DNA of 64,000 bases from Platycarya strobilacea (Eukaryota > Streptophyta > Magnoliopsida > Fagales > Juglandaceae). Below the pieces are notes generated by a model. The model ran no database searches and was not told the DNA's origin. It worked only from the letters and a program-made list of their open reading frames with translations. The stretch lies in the NCBI GenBank assembly GCA_036898215.1, contig CM072546.1:31229337-31293336 (forward strand), given 5' to 3'. The position numbers and the translations under genes were made by a program. Each line of letters opens with the position of its first letter. The stretch's first letter is position 1. This document shows, one piece after another, positions 47,800 through 60,200 of the stretch.

Positions 47800-49128
47800 G
47801 GAACTTGGGATGATGTTACTAATATGATCTTAATGGCCTAGGCTTTCTAGTTTCGAAGGAATAAAATGGTCCATGAATCTGTTAATTTGACCCCCACTCA
47901 TGTATTGGCTCATGCTTTTTCCTTAAAAGTTTTTTTTTCAGAGTGGTCTGCAACCCCCAGTATAGAATATACAACAACAAATTCATTGGTGCCCTCCCCC
48001 TCAGCAATGGTTCAAATTAAATGTAGATGGGGTGTTGTTTTTTTATTGCAACAAGACTGGGATTGGAGCAATTATGAGAGATTCTAATAGTTTAGTTAGT
48101 ATGTCTTGTAATAAGGTGAAATCTGAGTTTATGGAACCAGAAATGTAGAGGCAATGGCTATGGTGAGGGGATTGCAACTCAATTTGAATACGGGCGTTAA
48201 TAATTAAGGGTGTCAAAACGTGTTAACGGGTTTTGTTCGTGTCGTGTCAAGGCGTGTACATAATACTTAAAGGGTCAATACGAACACGACCCGTTAAGGG
48301 TTTCGTGTCAAAAATTTCAACCCTAACACGACCCGTTAAGATAACGAGTTGACATGATACGACCCGTTAAGACTCTTGACACTATATGACACTATACAAT
48401 TCAACATGACTTGACCCGTTTCAACTCGCAAACCCGTTAGTGACTCGTTTGAGTTTAAATTAACTGATTTTATACAAATATTAAAACTTACATAATAGTT
48501 ATAAAACATAAGAAATTAATCACAAATTCTAATTTTAAAATTCTAATTCAATAAGTAATATACTATAAAATATGATAAACATGCAAATATGATCTAAACA
48601 TTGTAAAATATTAAAATTATGATCCAAACATATTAAATAAAAATGAGTTAACTCATTAAAAACTTTTTAATAAGTACTTAAATGGGATAGTTAATAAGAG
48701 TATAAAACTAATTTTAAATTATGATTTTTTGAAATTTAGATTAGGAGTATAAAAGTAAATTTAAACTTCTTAACGGGTCTTAACGAGTCATAACGGGTTT
48801 GACCCATTATCAAATCATGTTTTAATGAGTTAATACGATTTGATTTGAAACCCGTTAAGACTAAATACTAACCTACTTTTTTCGTGTTGTGTTCATTTTG
48901 TGTTAATATGTCATGTCACGTATTGACACCCCTATTAATACCTTCTTGGTTAAGAGTGATTGTTTAAACCTAATAGAGGAAATTAATAAGGAAATTGAGT
49001 GCCTCTCGAAGATGAGGAATGTGATAGCAGAAATTCAAAGCCTCAGGCAACGATTTGCAAACTGTCATGTGCAACATGTTCCTACATTGGCAAATGCAGC
49101 TACCCATACATTAGCAAGACATGCTTGA
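47800..49128 (+). pseudogene. LINE RNase H domain, interrupted
   Basis: The RNase H-like domain that ends many plant LINE ORF2 proteins is legible as KLNVDGVLFF (first catalytic Asp present), TGIGAIMRDSNSLVSMSC, EFMEPEM (near the catalytic Glu), then after the 730-bp insert VKSDCLNLIEEINKEIECLS and CHVQHVPTLANAATHTLARH. One stop and a frameshift are seen before the insert. Confidence 0.8.
48205..48934. mobile_element. 730-bp hAT-like element in LINE RNase H
   Basis: Terminal repeats TAAGGGTGTCAA and, from the right, TAGGGGTGTCAA enclose 730 bp rich in cgtgtcgtg, acgacccgttaag and gttaacgg words arranged in opposite orientation. The flanks ttaataat (48197-48204) and ttaatacc (48935-48942) match at six of eight positions, consistent with a decayed 8-bp hAT duplication. 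LINE coding similarity resumes on both sides. It is the same family as 23479-24187. Confidence 0.85.
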
Positions 49129-49339
49129 ACTATTGTTGATATGGAGCTTTGGTATCATGAAGTCCCTCAATTTCTAGATCATGTGGTCTATGTTGATACT
49201 TCCTATTGCTCGAAACTTGGTGGAAACTTGTAAATTTGCTCCTCGTTTTTGTGCTTATGTAGTTGCTTATGGCCTGTAATGACTCTTATGGCCATTTGTG
49301 CCTATTGTAATGTCATGATATTTTCCTATAAAAAAAATG

Positions 49340-49484
49340 TCTAAGTAAATAATTTTAATATATATTTTTATATGGTTATTTTCCTTCAGGTCAATGTTCA
49401 GATATCTAAACATTGAATGACATTTAAAAAAAATTATTTATCTCAAGTTTTACTGCTCTTATACATTATCATGGACTCAACAGT
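49340..49484. other. Short spacer between LINE and retroposon
   Basis: Low-complexity AT-rich DNA; nothing else is seen. Confidence 0.4.
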
Positions 49485-50395
49485 TTTTTTTTTTTTTTTG
49501 AGAAAATGATTACACTTCATTCATTAAATGAAGTTTACAACTGAGATTAATAAGTGCGGGAAAATTTGTATTACAAGCCTAATTAAATACCGATATGTAA
49601 TATTTTCGCACACATCAATGATAAGTTTTGTCTAAACTTCTAATCTCTCAAAAGTCAAACCAACACTGACGTATAGTTTAACTGAGAGAGCATAGAGGTA
49701 ACAAAACCCACACCCTTTAAGGAGGGGAAGGAAATTACCAACTCTATTCTCCAAAGGGGAAGGAAGACATGCAATGCAACCCCCATCTTCCAAAGGAGGA
49801 AGGGGAGACAAACAAAGAATATCATATTTCTATTTATTATTACAAAACACCAACAAAATAAGGAAAAGATAATAAAAATAATACAAACAACAAAGCCAAA
49901 ACCCAAATCAATAGAATCGGGCTCGGGACAAAACAAACACAACAACACAGCGGAGGGTGGCACGTGGCAGACACGGGCCACCTGGGTGAGTCTAGATGAT
50001 CGACTCCTACTCGATCAAGGTCCCTAAGCCTAGCGCCACCCCGCGTGACTAGAGTAGGTCTCTCCATTTGCGACATATGGATGATCACTAGAATCGGAGA
50101 CCCTCACCATCCCTTTTGTATGGAACTTCGGACGGCAGGAAGATCGGTAGTCATAGAGTCCCTTGGTAGGGTGCGTGTTGATTACAAATCATCGAAAAAG
50201 TGCAGACTAAATCCCCATGGCTGGATGTCGAGAAAAGAAGAGAAAAAAAACCACTGAGTCTAAAGAAAACCGGCGGAAAGGGTGAGGAAGAGGAAGGGAA
50301 AGTAAAGCATAGGAGCCCTCCCCCCAAACCACCCCCCCTTCCCTAACGCTAGTAAAGTTTGAAACAGATGAGAGTTTTTTGAGATAGAAAGGGCG
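49485..50395 (-). mobile_element. ~0.9-kb minus-strand poly(A) retroposon
   Basis: It starts with a T run at 49484-49500 followed by gagaaaatgattacacttca, the reverse complement of a LINE-type 3' end plus poly(A). On the minus strand the body begins with a GC-rich leader (about 50395 to 50000, with cctcttcctcaccctttccg) and passes into a T- and A-rich 3' half. No reverse transcriptase is encoded. The plan matches the better-defined insert at 39950-40735. The target duplication was not resolved and the 5' end is approximate. Confidence 0.55.
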
Positions 50396-50409
50396 CTTCA
50401 TTTTCTTCT

Positions 50410-50890
50410 TTTAGATATCTATTTGGATGTCAATGTGAGCTAAATTGAGTTAAATAAAATATTATTATAATATTATTTTTTAATATTATGAGTATTTTGA
50501 AATTTGAAAAAATTAAATTATTTATTATATTTTGTATGAGAATTTAAAAAAGTAAATGAATATTTGAAAAAATTGTAATAATGAGTTAAAATGAGTTGAG
50601 AAGGGTTAAGAATCAACGGTTGGTTCTTCTGAATTCCTATGATCTACAATCCAATAGAGTCCATCAGACTTTGCAAATAAAATTAAGGTTTTATTTGAAT
50701 TTGAAGTTAAGATGGATTGAATTGAAATGAATGTTTAATGTTAAATAAAATATTATTATTATTAGTTTTTAATATTTAAAAAAGTTGTATTGAAAATTTA
50801 TATTTTATATAAAAATTTAAAAAAATATAATAATAAATTTAAGATAAATTAAAATAAGATTAACTCGCATGTGAATTCAATGGATTTCTT
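50410..50890. repeat. Two more copies of the AT-rich miniature-element-like family
   Basis: Copies at about 50410-50600 and 50690-50890 repeat the plan seen at 16545-17000: tttggatgtcaatgtgagct or tttgaagttaagatgga start, taaataaaatattattat, gaaatttgaaaaaatt, tttattatattttgtatgag, then gagttaaaatgagttgag. They lie directly upstream of the split host gene. Confidence 0.55.
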
Positions 50891-51007
50891 ACGGAACAAG
50901 TATTAGACCTAAATCATTTCTGGGTCCAAAATCCTTTTTGCCAAGCTATTAGCCTAATACGGTTACCACCTTAATCATTAGGTAAATTTCTGCCACTAAT
51001 TTAGTAT

Positions 51008-51015
51008 TATATAAA
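51008..51015 (+). promoter_or_regulatory. Candidate TATA box of the split host gene
   Basis: TATATAAA lies about 200 bp before the ATG at 51213. Initiation near 51040 would give a ~170-nt leader that includes the purine-rich stretch at 51048-51110. Confidence 0.5.
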
Positions 51016-51212
51016 GTTTAAATCCGACAATACGGCACTTTCACGAAAAAGAGGAGAGAGAAAAAATAAAAACGAAACAAAACAAAGCAAAAGAAAGAGG
51101 ACGAACAAGAAGCTCTTTCCTAATTTCTTGTTCGTTTCCCTGGAATATTTTGCTTCAACCATTAAAATTCTTGTGGATTACAATCCCAAGTGGGTCTTGA
51201 TTAGTATGCACC

Positions 51213-54200
51213 ATGCAGCGATTAAGAAGCTCAGGGACGTCTTTTTTGGGTTCTCTAGTGTCAGTGCCCCAGTTGAAAAGGAGGGCTTTGAATTCATGGG
51301 CTGCTATGCAGGACACCTATTTTTCTGCGAAGGTAATATTTTTTTCATGTATGAATTCTCCGTTGAATTTGAGTTAATGGGTATCAATTTCTCTTCATGT
51401 GTTTTGTTTTTGTTTTTGTTTTTTGTTTTGTTTTTGTGATTGTTTGTTCTGATAATTGTCTTATTTGGTTTGTTCTGATAGCTTTTCTCTTTTTTCTGTT
51501 GTGTTTTGATGTTTAGGATATATTCGATAAGCATAAGGCGGTATTTACAATTGGGACTTCTATAGCGTCAGTTACGACGGCATGGATTGGTATGCTTGAA
51601 TCACGTTTAATTGCTTTTCAAATACTCTTTTTTTTTTTTAGTATTTCAAGGTCTCTACAGGTTTGTCCTCACATTAAGGTTAACAGGGTGTTTTTTAGTG
51701 TTGAACTTTAGCAACAAAATTAAGTGTCACCAATATGGATTTTGCAAACTATAAGCGTGTTTGACGGGTCCCTGATTAATGATTTGCAGATGTATATGAA
51801 AAGCAGGACGATATTAGGGATAAAATCGGGTTTGAGTGGAGTTGAAAACCAAATATAAAGAGTCACAGATAAAAACAGCCAGTTTTCTTCCCAAGCAAAC
51901 AACCTATTAGTAACTCAGGACACAAACCGCATATATAACTGCTGCAATGACGCAACTGGTGATAGCTGCATAAGTGCTACAAATGACTTAGTTGATAATG
52001 ATCTCATCACTACTAGATGCACACGCTTTATATGCAACTTCCTCTAACTTCTTAACATGCTGGTTGCCACTAGATATGCACATAGAACTTTCCCACTTGG
52101 GCCCTTGTACTCCACAAACTTCAGGTTGGGTCTTCACATCCTTTCCAGCCTATCAATCATCCCCATTGAGTGGAATCTTGTCCTCAAGGTTCAGATGGGA
52201 AATTGATGTGCAACTAACTGTTTGACATTCTCCCAAGTGGAATCTTTCAGTTATAATTCATCCATTTAACCAATGCTTGTGCCGCAAACTTATTCCCCTG
52301 TTTGGCCTATAATTGTCTTGAATGTGGCAGGGCTTCAGCTAAAATCACCAGAATCAGTTATGGGTGGTAAGTCTGAACAGGCGCTTCATTTTTACCCATT
52401 ATTTTCTTTAGGTGGGAAACATGGAATACAAGATGAACTCATTGCACCTTTGGCAGTTCTAATTTAGAACCTATCTTTTGGTCCTTTCCCGTCACTACCA
52501 TGATTGCATCCCTTCCTTCTAACATTGGGTCCTTGTGCAAAACCAAGAGAAATATCCTTCTGCAAAACCCTACTGTGCAACTCTAGAAGAAGAATATGCC
52601 ATAGAGATGAATTTGGTGTTTACACCACACGACCTTAATAAGGCATTTGCCAGATAAACTTGTCACCGTTTGCTACTTCAACAGTACATGATTTCGATGG
52701 TGTGACAAGTGCAACTGCCATGGCCTTCTCTATGTTTGTTGACTCACACTTTGGCCGTGAATATGAAATGTTTCTTAATGTTTCACATTGATTTGAGTTT
52801 TCACTGTGTTTGATTTGAGTATGGTTGATGAAAATAATTGATGGGTTGTTGTTTTTTGTTTTGATCAAATTCAAAAACTGATCAGATTGCATTTATAAGC
52901 TTGCCATTGATTGGTGGGAATGACCCCATTGACATGATTCAATTTGCACAAAGTCAATGATGGGGGTTGGTTTGGTGCTCAATCCAACCCTTTTGCTAAA
53001 TCTAGGGGTCAGTTTACACCCCCAATGCAAATCCCCTTTGATATTCTCTGAAATTTCTCTATTGCTTATTTGGGAATCTTCGTAATCTGTTATCATGAAG
53101 TGAGTCTGATGAGGACATCCCCTATTTAAATAATTATCTTGGATTATTTTATTTATGTTTTATTTTGTTTATTTTGTTATGTATCACTGGGCTTGGGCCT
53201 ATTTTAGTTCTTGTGTTTATTCTGGTTATTTGTTGTAGTAATGGACCTGGGCTTTAGCCCATAGATTTTCTAGGGTTTATTTAGGATTTGTTATTTTGCT
53301 ATTTAGGGGCATGTATTGAGACTTGGAAATCAGACTTGAGAAATTGAGATTTAAAAGCACTGTTAAGCCGACGCCTCCCAAACTCCTTTCTTCTTCTTCT
53401 TCTCAGTTTCTTCTTCTCCTCTCAACTTTTTGATTTCTTCTCTTTCTGTCTACTATTATTCTGTTTTCTTTTTATTTCTTTATTATCCTACATCATGTTT
53501 GGTATCAAGAGCCAGTCCCATTGTTTTTTCAAACAATAGAGTAATCCTAACCCACCTCATTTTCTAGTTCTCTATTTGCCATAGCGTAGAGTTCCCCTGA
53601 GCCAAACAAAACCATAACTGAAAATGAGCTCTACGAGAGTTTCCTCTGTGCGATCCGAGTGAGCTTCTCAAAACCCATACCCAAAAACACTCACCGCGCC
53701 GTCAGAAATTGCCGAATAGGTAGTCCCTGCTACCTTGCACCATTCCAGGAAGGCTACATCGATAGTCCCTTTTTGGTTCATTTTCATTGTGATTCTCAAC
53801 CCAACAAACCACAAAAGCATTTTTTGTTAGCATCGTAACTCAGTCCAGTTGAACAAGACTTCAAAAAAAAAAGAAGAGAAAAATCAATGTGTGCATGAGA
53901 AGCTCTTGTCGACTGCAATGTCACTCCCTTGTCTTTGTCTTTGTGCGTAAGAGGTGGACAAAAAAGGGGTCAAACAGACCATCGGCAATAGAGAGAGGGC
54001 TGCTATCAGACCAAACGCTCCTTGGTTCTGTCGCATGACGCAGCAGGTTCCCATAAACGACTGCCTCTTCTTCAACCAGTTCTCATAAAACAACGGGCTC
54101 CTCACTCGATGGCATCACCACACGAACTCTAGGTCTTCAGCACGATGTCATTTACCACCCATGCATTATCACCTCTACATAGCTTCTCAACGAACTAAGG

Positions 54201-57200
54201 GGAGTATGATATTTTTCATCTTTCTATCTTTGGTCTTATAATACTATTTTATTTAAAGTGCATTAGTCGCTTTTATGTGTTGTTGTTATCCGTTGCATCT
54301 TCTCCAAATCCAATTAATTGGACCTTTCTTGTGGATTATATCACCTAGATTTGCTAGGGCCCACTTTTTAACATCTTACTTTGTTTTGCTTCCTAGTCTT
54401 TGTATTCTCGTTTTCTCATTTTCATAGTTCGTATCTTTATTTTCATCTTCCCATTAGCTACTCTTACAAAAAAAAAAAAAAAATCTTACATGAATGGATT
54501 TTTATGATTGGTATTTGTTCGTTGCTTTGTCTTTTAAATATTAATACTGTTTGTTTGCCTTATTTGGATTCGCTTAATCCCAAAAAAAATCATTAATTTA
54601 ATTTTGCTCAGGTTGTTATTTTATTGCTTGCACTTATTGTTCATTGATCTCTATATTGCATTTCATTTAGTTAGTGTTGCATTGCATGCAATTGCGTAGT
54701 GGTCGTCGTATTACCTTTAGTTCCAATACCTTGACCATGGACTCCTCCCAATTTGATGCCCTCACCCGACAATTAACTCAACTATCTACTAGTTAGCAAT
54801 AGTTACTCAATTAGCGACTGTCCAAATTGAGATAGTTGCTACTCGTGAGGAGAATAGGGACCTAGTTATTAGGTTGAACAATTTTGAACAACCCTCTCAT
54901 TCATCTGACATTGATCATTCTGAAGCATCTCATAATAGACACTATCGTCGTAAACGAGATGAGCTACAATATTTTTGACGTGATCATGGGAATAGGGATC
55001 AGGATCGTGAGCGAGAACGAGATTATTACCGTCAAGGTACACAATCTCCTCACCATGACGAGCATTTTTTTATAAACATTAAATTCGATGCTCCTACTTT
55101 CGATGGTTCCTTAGATCCTAAAGTTTTTACTCAGTGGATTACAAACATGGATCGTTTCTTTGCCTGGTATAAGGTCCCAGAGGATCAGAGAGTTCAATTT
55201 GCTAGTCTAAAATTAACTAACTTTGCTCAACTTTTTTGGGAAAGTGTTAAGGAAATCCTTGAGAGGTGTCATGCTCGTTTGGTTGGAATTTGGGAAGAAA
55301 TGAAGCGCCGCCTTCAAGAGAAATATTTACCCCAATCTTATAAGGGTAATTTGTTGGACCAATGAAATGCCCTTACACAGGGTAATTGGCCAGTGATTGA
55401 GTATGTCACTCAATTTGATGAATTCCGAATGAGATATCATGTCATTGACGATGAGGCCATGACTTTGAGTAGGTTTAGACAAGGCCTAAAAGAGGAGCTG
55501 AGACGTGAGATTGTCCTTCGAGGTATCACTATTCTTGATCACGCCTACTCTTTAGTCCAAGACTATGAGTTGGTTATTAGAATACCATATGGAAAGTGTG
55601 ATGACAACCATCATTCCACCTCCTTAGTGACCAGTGACCACCCTTTCCCCTAAGTTTCTCCTAGGACCTCCTTTGTCTATCGTTCCTCCCATACTCCCAG
55701 ATAAGGGTAAACGTTCTAAAATTTCAAAGACTTTATCCCGCTTGCAATGCTTCAATTATAAGGGTTTTGACCACATTTCCTCCAAGTGTCCTAGTCAAGT
55801 CCTAGTCATTAAAGAGCGTGAGGGTGTAGTCAATGAGCCACTAAAAGAACAAGTCTATGAATCTAAACTTGAAGATTTTGATGATTTGGATGATACTGGG
55901 GATACTTCCTTAGGTTGTATCCGGCTCCTTGTTGGTCTAGATTTTGTGCCCTTTGTCTCTGACATGCCTCGAAAAGGGTTGAATATCATTAACCCTATGG
56001 AGTTAATGAGCGTACACTTGTTGGTGATTCTGTTGTATTTGTTGTGGTTGTTATAGAAGTTCCATTGGAATCTCCAATAGTGGCCCCTATTGAGGCCCAA
56101 TCATGTTTTTAGGAGTTCGACCTTGTTGCCCAGATGACTAACACAAGAGGAGGGATGAATTGAGTTATATTAAAATAGTAATACTAATAAACTAAATATA
56201 CAATATAAAATATAAAAAATATACGAAGCAGCAGGAAACATAAAAAATAAAGATAAGAAGAAACAAATTCAGTATTTTAACGAGGTTCAACCTCACTGTC
56301 TACGTCCTCGCTTCAAGCTACCCCTTTAGGATCCTAAATTCACTATTCAATCTCCTTCAAGTTGAGATAGAAACCTATTACACCTTCGAGCAACACCGCT
56401 ACAAAGAATCCGTGTAGAACACCCTCTACACTTGCAATCACTTCACACTTGATGATTCAATTATTCCCTATGTAGAACACATTTTACACACACAAAAGTT
56501 ATACACACCCTTTTACAAATATAAGAGTTGATAGTAGGTAGATTATCAGAGTACACTCCTCAATAAGTGAAATAACAACAATATAACGTAATTTATATCT
56601 CTCTCAAAATGAATAAGGATTAAAGCACAAAATTCAAAGAAGAGAGAATGAGGACTTTGAAAAAATGATGCAAAACTTAGTAATTGATGTATAAGTTCTT
56701 ATTGTAATTTTTGCAAAACTCAAGTGAGCTATTTATAGGCAAATGAGTCTTCATATTCAAATTTAAAAAGATTCACATGTCAAATGAGAGCACTATTCAC
56801 TTTTCAAAAAATTCAAATAAAAACATCTTATTTTTATATTTGTCAAAGATAACTCCATTCATTTTTCAAATAAATCAAATCTAATATTTTACTTTTCATA
56901 TTTGACAAAATGAGTATGATTTATTTTTTAAATTAAATCATTTTCTTTTTACATAAAACATATAACCACTTTTCAAGATCTTCAAACAAAATCATCTATT
57001 TTTTACATTTGTCAAAAAAAATAAAATCACCCTTCAAGATTTTTAAACAAAACATGCACATGTCAAATGATAATCAATTATCTTATAAATTCAAATTTTT
57101 ATATATATGTGGAAAAAAAAATTCGAAATTAAATATTTAATAAAGTTATGCAAATGTAAAAAATGTAATTTGATATTTTATGAGAAAATATTAATTTTGA

Positions 57201-60200
57201 ATTTTAATCCAATTTCAAATTTTAAAAGATGTACAAAATTACTCTATGAGCTTCATTTGTAGACTTGTTTTTTTTCTTATTCATGCTTGATTTCTTGATG
57301 TGCTTAACTCTCTTCATGCGTAGACAACTTGAATTTGAGTCTTGAAGTTATTTGTTATCATCAAAATCTATATATAGATACGAGATTTGAAACCTTGAGT
57401 TCTACAGACCTTATTCCCATGTCCCCACATGCTAGTGTGTTTGTGTTTGTGTCAGCTAAGGCATTTGTGCGTCATTAATACCCAAGAGATCAGTAAACAA
57501 TTTGGAGTTAGTAATGCATCATATAAACTTCGAGCTAACTTGCATAAACGTATATTGACTTTAATGTTGGGGATTATGTTGTGATCCGAATTAGACTGGA
57601 ATGATGTCCACTCAGATCCACGTCCAAATTGCAAGCTCATAATGCTGGTCTTTTCAAAATTTTAGAGCAAGTTGATCCAAATGCATATTTTATTGTTCTT
57701 TTATCATATTCTGGTTACAACCCTACTTTTAATGTTAAGGACTTAGTCGTTTACAAAGGCCTTTCCAATTATTCCAATGATCATCTTTTATCTCCACCTG
57801 TGGACTTTGACTCCAAATCTTTTGCCCCTCCCACTACACCACTACTTGTCACAGCACATAAAGATAAAATTGATGCTATTTTAAATGAATAGATTGTATT
57901 AACCAATAGTGGAGAGATTCAATGCTTCCTTGTTCATTGGGTAGATCAACCTGATCTTGATTGTACATGGATCCCCAGAGAGACACCCTAGCAACTTGAT
58001 CCAAGTTTATTGGAGTTTTATCGGAGTTAGCAGGGTCCTCATTTGGTGAATCCTAATTTGGTGATACCCACTCTTTAAATCAACTTTGGAAAATATTTTG
58101 GCACCAATCATTATATCCAACATATCATCAAGTCTAGAGATGGGAAAACAGTACTTTATTGTGATTCTATTGCTAGCACGACTATCAATGTATATTTTCC
58201 AAGAGCCATTCTTCTTAGGAGTCAAGCGGACAAGAACCGCACAAGGGCTTAAACTCTCTCAGATAAATCCTTTATGGAGGAGATCATCCACTTGCCTTTG
58301 GAGTTCAGCGTGCTCAGTAGGATTCATCCTATAATGAGGTAAATTTGGGAGAGACACTTCTGGGACAAGATCTATGGCATGTTGAATGTCTCATAATAGG
58401 GGTAACTGATCAGGGAGGTCCTTAGGGAAGACATCCCGAAACTCTTGAAGAAAAGCCTGGGCCTCAGTAGAGAACTATTGGAGGCTCCAACGGGACATAA
58501 CAACTATAGCAAATACAACAGACTCGCCCACAAACATACACTCAAACTCAATAGGGTTAATGATATGTAACATTTTCCGTTCCACAACTTTCTTTGCTTG
58601 ATGTGGGTCAACAGGTTTGGGGGTAAATGATTGAGATGGATCTTCTTCCCATTAAACACAAAGGAACATGAATTGGACCGACTGTGGATGATCACATCCA
58701 AATCGAATAACCAAGGTCGACCAAGAATGACATGACCAAGATCCATAGAAATGACGTCACATGATATATGATCCTTATATTCGAGAAACTAGATAGGAAC
58801 CAAACAACGCTCCTTCACAGCAATGGAAGAAGTATCAACCCAAGAGACACTATAGGGCTAAGGTTGAGGGACTGGTTTCAACTCAAGACGAAACACGGTA
58901 GCCACAGAAACTGCATTAATGCAACTACTACTATCCACAATGATCTTGCAACCCTTATTATTGATCTTGATATAAGTATGAAAAATGGCATGACGGCACC
59001 ATTAATCAACGTCTTTGGGTTGGGTAAAAGTACAACGCACAACACCTAACCAAGGCGTGTTAGGAACAAGGAGCACAAAACCTAGACCCATAGAGAGGGT
59101 CTGGATGCAACCTAAGAAGGTACTCTCATCATTATCTAAATCATCAAACTCTTCAATCTTGGTTTCATAGACTTGATTCTCTTGATCCTCCAATGGTTCA
59201 TCAGCTACACCCTCACGCTCCTCAATGACTAGTATTCGGCTAGGACAATTAGAGGAAATGTGGCCAAAATCCTTACACTTGAAATACTGCAAGCGGGAGG
59301 CAGTCATTGAAATTTCAAGACCTTTGCCCTTATCTTCCTGAACAGAAGAAACATTAGATGAGGGAGGTCTTAGGAGAGACTTAAGAGAATGAGTGAATGT
59401 CGAGGAGGTGGAAGAACGGTTGTCATTACGCCTTCCATACGGAGTTTTAGTAACTGACTTATAATCTCGAACTAAAGAGTAAGCGTGGTCAAAAGTAATG
59501 ACACCTCGAAGGACAAGCTTATGCCTAAGATCATCTTTTAGGCCTTGTCTAAACCTATTCAAAGTCATGGTCTCATTCTCAACGACATGACGTCTCATTC
59601 GAAACTCATCAAATTGAGTGACATACTCTATCACTGGCCAATTACTCTGAGTAAGGGCATTTCACTGGTCCAACAAATTACCCCTGTAAGATTGGGGTAA
59701 GTACTTCTCTTAAAGGCAGTACTTCATTTCTTTCCAACTTCCCACAAGAGATGCGCAACGCCTCTCAAGGAGATCCTCAACATTTTCCCAAAAGAGTTGG
59801 GCAGTGCCAGATAATTTTAGACTAGTGAATTGAACTCTCCGGTCCTCCAGGACCCTATACCAAGAAAAGAAGCGATCCATATCCCTAACCCATTGGGTAA
59901 AAACCCACGAATCTTGGCAACCATAGAAAATAGGGGCATCTAAAATGTTTCTAAAAAAGTGTTCTTCATGGCGAGGAGGAGACTGAGTACCCTAATAGTA
60001 ATGGTCTCGTTCTCACTTACGATCATGATTTCTATCCTTACAATTATGCCTAAAATGGTGGTGATGATCACCTTGTTGGTGATGATAGTGCCTATTGTGG
60101 GGTGCCTTAGAATTATCCGTGTCAGAAGAATGAGGGGGTTGCTCAAAATTGTTCACCCTAGCAGCTAGTTTCCTATTTTTCTCACGAGTAGCAACCATCT

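Larger units (their letters stand above)
42400..49339 (+). mobile_element. LINE 3' fragment, split by copia and hAT-like insertions
   Basis: The plus strand holds the zinc-binding reverse transcriptase tail (FGWRVCTDILPVNSNLLRKK, then CCFCGYQLEDVAHAIVFCP) at 42607-42798. After the copia insert it continues with TLEMDNKGTWDDV and NKMVHESVNL, then an RNase H domain from about 48005 (KLNVDGVLFF, then TGIGAIMRDSNSLVSMSC). After the second insert the end of RNase H follows (FLVKSDCLNLIEEINKEIE, then VQHVPTLANAATHTLARHA, ending 49128). A ~200-bp 3' UTR ends in a short A run near 49332-49339. The 5' part with endonuclease and most of reverse transcriptase is absent, and the left boundary is approximate. 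Frameshifts and stops are present. Confidence 0.8.
53107..58035 (+). mobile_element. Chromodomain Ty3/gypsy element (chromovirus), internally deleted
   Basis: A 389-bp 5' LTR (53107-53495, TGATGAGGACATC to CCTACATCA) is followed by the primer-binding site tggtatcaagagcc at 53500. A ~1.2-kb leader precedes gag at 54737-56056. Protease, reverse transcriptase, RNase H and most of integrase are lost. A ~1.27-kb unrelated block sits at 56135-57406, and the integrase C terminus with chromodomain follows to 58030. No 3' LTR follows; the element abuts the oppositely oriented relative. Confidence 0.78.

Noticed and set aside
47866..49128. RNase H-like domain as a host gene
   Set aside because: It is continuous with the LINE zinc-binding reverse transcriptase tail once the copia insertion is removed, and it has stops.
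51128..51439. Plus-strand 103-residue frame read as a protein
   Set aside because: It is the wrong frame over exon 1 of the split host gene and continues into intron 1. The frame from 51213 joins three more exons and is preferred.
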